Origin: JAHFPN01 sp963765745
Lineage (GTDB): Bacteria > Pseudomonadota > Alphaproteobacteria > Rhizobiales > Xanthobacteraceae
NCBI GenBank assembly: GCA_963765745.1
Contig: CAVXXM010000003.1
Span: 1-64,000 of the forward strand
Direction of reading: 5' to 3'
Length of the DNA stretch: 64,000 bases
The position numbers were made by a program, and so were the translations under genes. Shown here one piece after another: positions 62,804-64,000 of the stretch. Positions within the stretch are counted from its first letter, which is position 1, and each line of letters opens with the position of its first letter. The notes below the pieces were generated by a model that was not told the DNA's origin, did not search any database, and saw only the letters and a list, made by a program, of their open reading frames with translations.

Positions 62804-64000
62804 TCCTTCTTGGCGCGCCGGTAATCGTCCTCGACGCGCACGATGTCATCCTCGGCCAGATAGGAGCCGGACTGGACCTCGATCAATTCGAGGGGAATTT
62901 TGCCCGGATTTTCCATCCGGTGCAGCGCATTGATCGGAATATAGGCCGACTCGTTCTCATGCACGTCGCGCACCTGGTCGCCGATGGTGACGCGCGCCGT
63001 GCCGCGCACCACGACCCAATGCTCGGAACGGTGCATGTGTTTCTGCAACGAAACCCGCGCGCCCGGCTTCACCACGATGCGCTTGACGTGGAAGCGTTCG
63101 CCGCGGTCGATGTTCTGATAAAAGCCCCAGGGCCGATAAATACGCGCGTGCGTGTCGGCTTCGGAGCGGCCTTCCTTGCGCAGCCGGTCGACCAGGCGGC
63201 GCAGATCCTCGCTGCGGCTGCGGTCGGCCACCAGCACCGCGTCGTCCTCGACGATCACCACGAGATCCTTGACGCCGACCAGCGCGGCGAGCCGGCCTTT
63301 GCTCAACACATAGGAACCGCTGGTATCGAGGAAAACGACTTCGCCGTCGGCCGCATTGCGGTTGGCGTCCTGCGGCAGGAGCTCCCAGACCGCATTCCAG
63401 CCGCCCACATCCGACCAGCCATAGGAGGCCGGCACCACCGCGGCGCGGCGGGTCTTCTCCATCACCGCATAGTCCACCGACTTTTTCTCGGCGCCGGCGA
63501 ACGCGGCTTCGTCGAGCAGGCGAAAGCCGAGATCGTCCGTGGCATCCTTCACCGCACGCGCGACCGTCTCCGCGCTTGCGGGGTCGAACGCCGAATATTC
63601 GGCCAGCAGCACGTCGGCGCGGAACAGGAAATTCCCCGAGTTCCAGAGATAGCCATCCTTCACGTAGCGTTCCGCAGTCGGCGCATCGGGCTTCTCGACG
63701 AAGGCCTCGACGGCGCGCGCGGGCGCGGCATTCGGGATCGGCGGGCCTGGGCGGATATAGCCATAGGCGGTCGCCGGATGGTCGGGCTCGAGGCCGAAGG
63801 TGACGATGTGGCCGGCCTCGGCGGCCGGCCGTGCGTCGCGGCAGGCGGCGATGAACGCCGCAGGGTCGCGCACGACATGGTCGGCGGCCAATACGAGCAC
63901 GAGGGCCTTCGGCGTCTTTGCGGCGATGTGCGCGGTCGCGGCCGCCACCGCGGGGCCGGAATCGCGGCGCGCCGGCTCGAGCAGGATTTCGGCGTTGATG
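62800..64000 (-). CDS. manC: Mannose-1-phosphate guanylyltransferase/mannose-6-phosphate isomerase, 3' part
   Basis: The C-terminal about 400 residues; the N-terminus lies beyond the window edge. The guanylyltransferase part has NAEILLEPARRDSGPAVAAA, VLVLAADHVV, FVEKPDAPTAERYV and WNSGNFLFRADVL; the C-terminal cupin isomerase domain has RPWGFYQNIDRGERFHVKRI, SLQKHMHRSEHWVVVRGTA and NALHRMENPGKIPLELIEVQ. It makes GDP-mannose for surface polysaccharides. DUF4326 overlaps its stop. Confidence 0.94.
   Translation of the reverse strand, partial: INAEILLEPARRDSGPAVAAATAHIAAKTPKALVLVLAADHVVRDPAAFIAACRDARPAAEAGHIVTFGLEPDHPATAYGYIRPGPPIPNAAPARAVEAFVEKPDAPTAERYVKDGYLWNSGNFLFRADVLLAEYSAFDPASAETVARAVKDATDDLGFRLLDEAAFAGAEKKSVDYAVMEKTRRAAVVPASYGWSDVGGWNAVWELLPQDANRNAADGEVVFLDTSGSYVLSKGRLAALVGVKDLVVIVEDDAVLVADRSRSEDLRRLVDRLRKEGRSEADTHARIYRPWGFYQNIDRGERFHVKRIVVKPGARVSLQKHMHRSEHWVVVRGTARVTIGDQVRDVHENESAYIPINALHRMENPGKIPLELIEVQSGSYLAEDDIVRVEDDYRRAKKD

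Overview
The window is high-GC (roughly 65 percent) alphaproteobacterial chromosome, most likely from the Hyphomicrobiales near the Bradyrhizobiaceae/Xanthobacteraceae. Supporting marks are a permuted two-piece tmRNA whose tag reads ..NDNYAPVAQAA, an alpha-type SspB adaptor, a sigma-EcfG-type promoter (GGAAC-N16-CGTT), a DUF1127 gene, palindromic GTCATTCCGG-type intergenic repeats and many tripartite tricarboxylate transporter (TTT) genes. No phage, insertion sequence, integrase or CRISPR array was found.

Layout: 0-6 kb holds a partial hotdog thioesterase, an FAD-linked oxidase, an AsmA-family protein, folA and sspB. The tmRNA gene (about 6.3-6.65 kb) lies directly upstream of sspB on the same strand, so the RNA that tags stalled proteins sits next to the adaptor that delivers them to ClpXP. 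7-8.6 kb has two adjacent ParA/MinD-like ATPases of unknown role. 8.7-15 kb is accessory: sterol-desaturase-like membrane enzyme, small proteins, a broken pirin gene, a DUF4258/DUF2283/XRE operon, decayed gene fragments and an AT-rich two-gene cassette. 15-24 kb carries thiC with a TPP riboswitch, a TetR gene, a 23-residue membrane peptide behind an EcfG promoter, thyA, a WYL regulator divergent from a DUF1127 gene across a palindrome array, Glu/Leu dehydrogenase, a Spy/CpxP-like protein and fumC. 24-28.5 kb is the membrane quality-control set hflK-hflC-DUF2065-degP. 28.6-33 kb has a DUF1015 gene, trpB2, miaA and msrQ. 33-37.4 kb is branched-chain amino acid synthesis (ilvB-ilvN-VOC-ilvC) behind a leader peptide and terminator; leuA at 44.8 kb has its own Leu-rich leader peptide. 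37.5-42 kb has an osmoprotectant-type ABC transporter, an aldehyde dehydrogenase and a DedA protein; 42-44.4 kb has pdxY, a Nudix gene and two small envelope proteins. 47-60 kb is a solute-uptake hub: a TAXI-TRAP transporter, a tctBA pair, tRNA-Lys(CTT), a second tctBA followed by three tandem TctC binding proteins, then the two subunits of aconitase X. 60-64 kb ends with a TPR protein, a DUF4326 gene and a partial manC.

Many otherwise well-conserved genes (ilvC, thyA, trpB2, pirin, aldehyde dehydrogenase, ABC and TRAP transporters) are broken by frameshifts. Every one I could resolve is a single extra base. This points to sequencing or assembly error rather than real pseudogenes, so these loci are annotated across the breaks.
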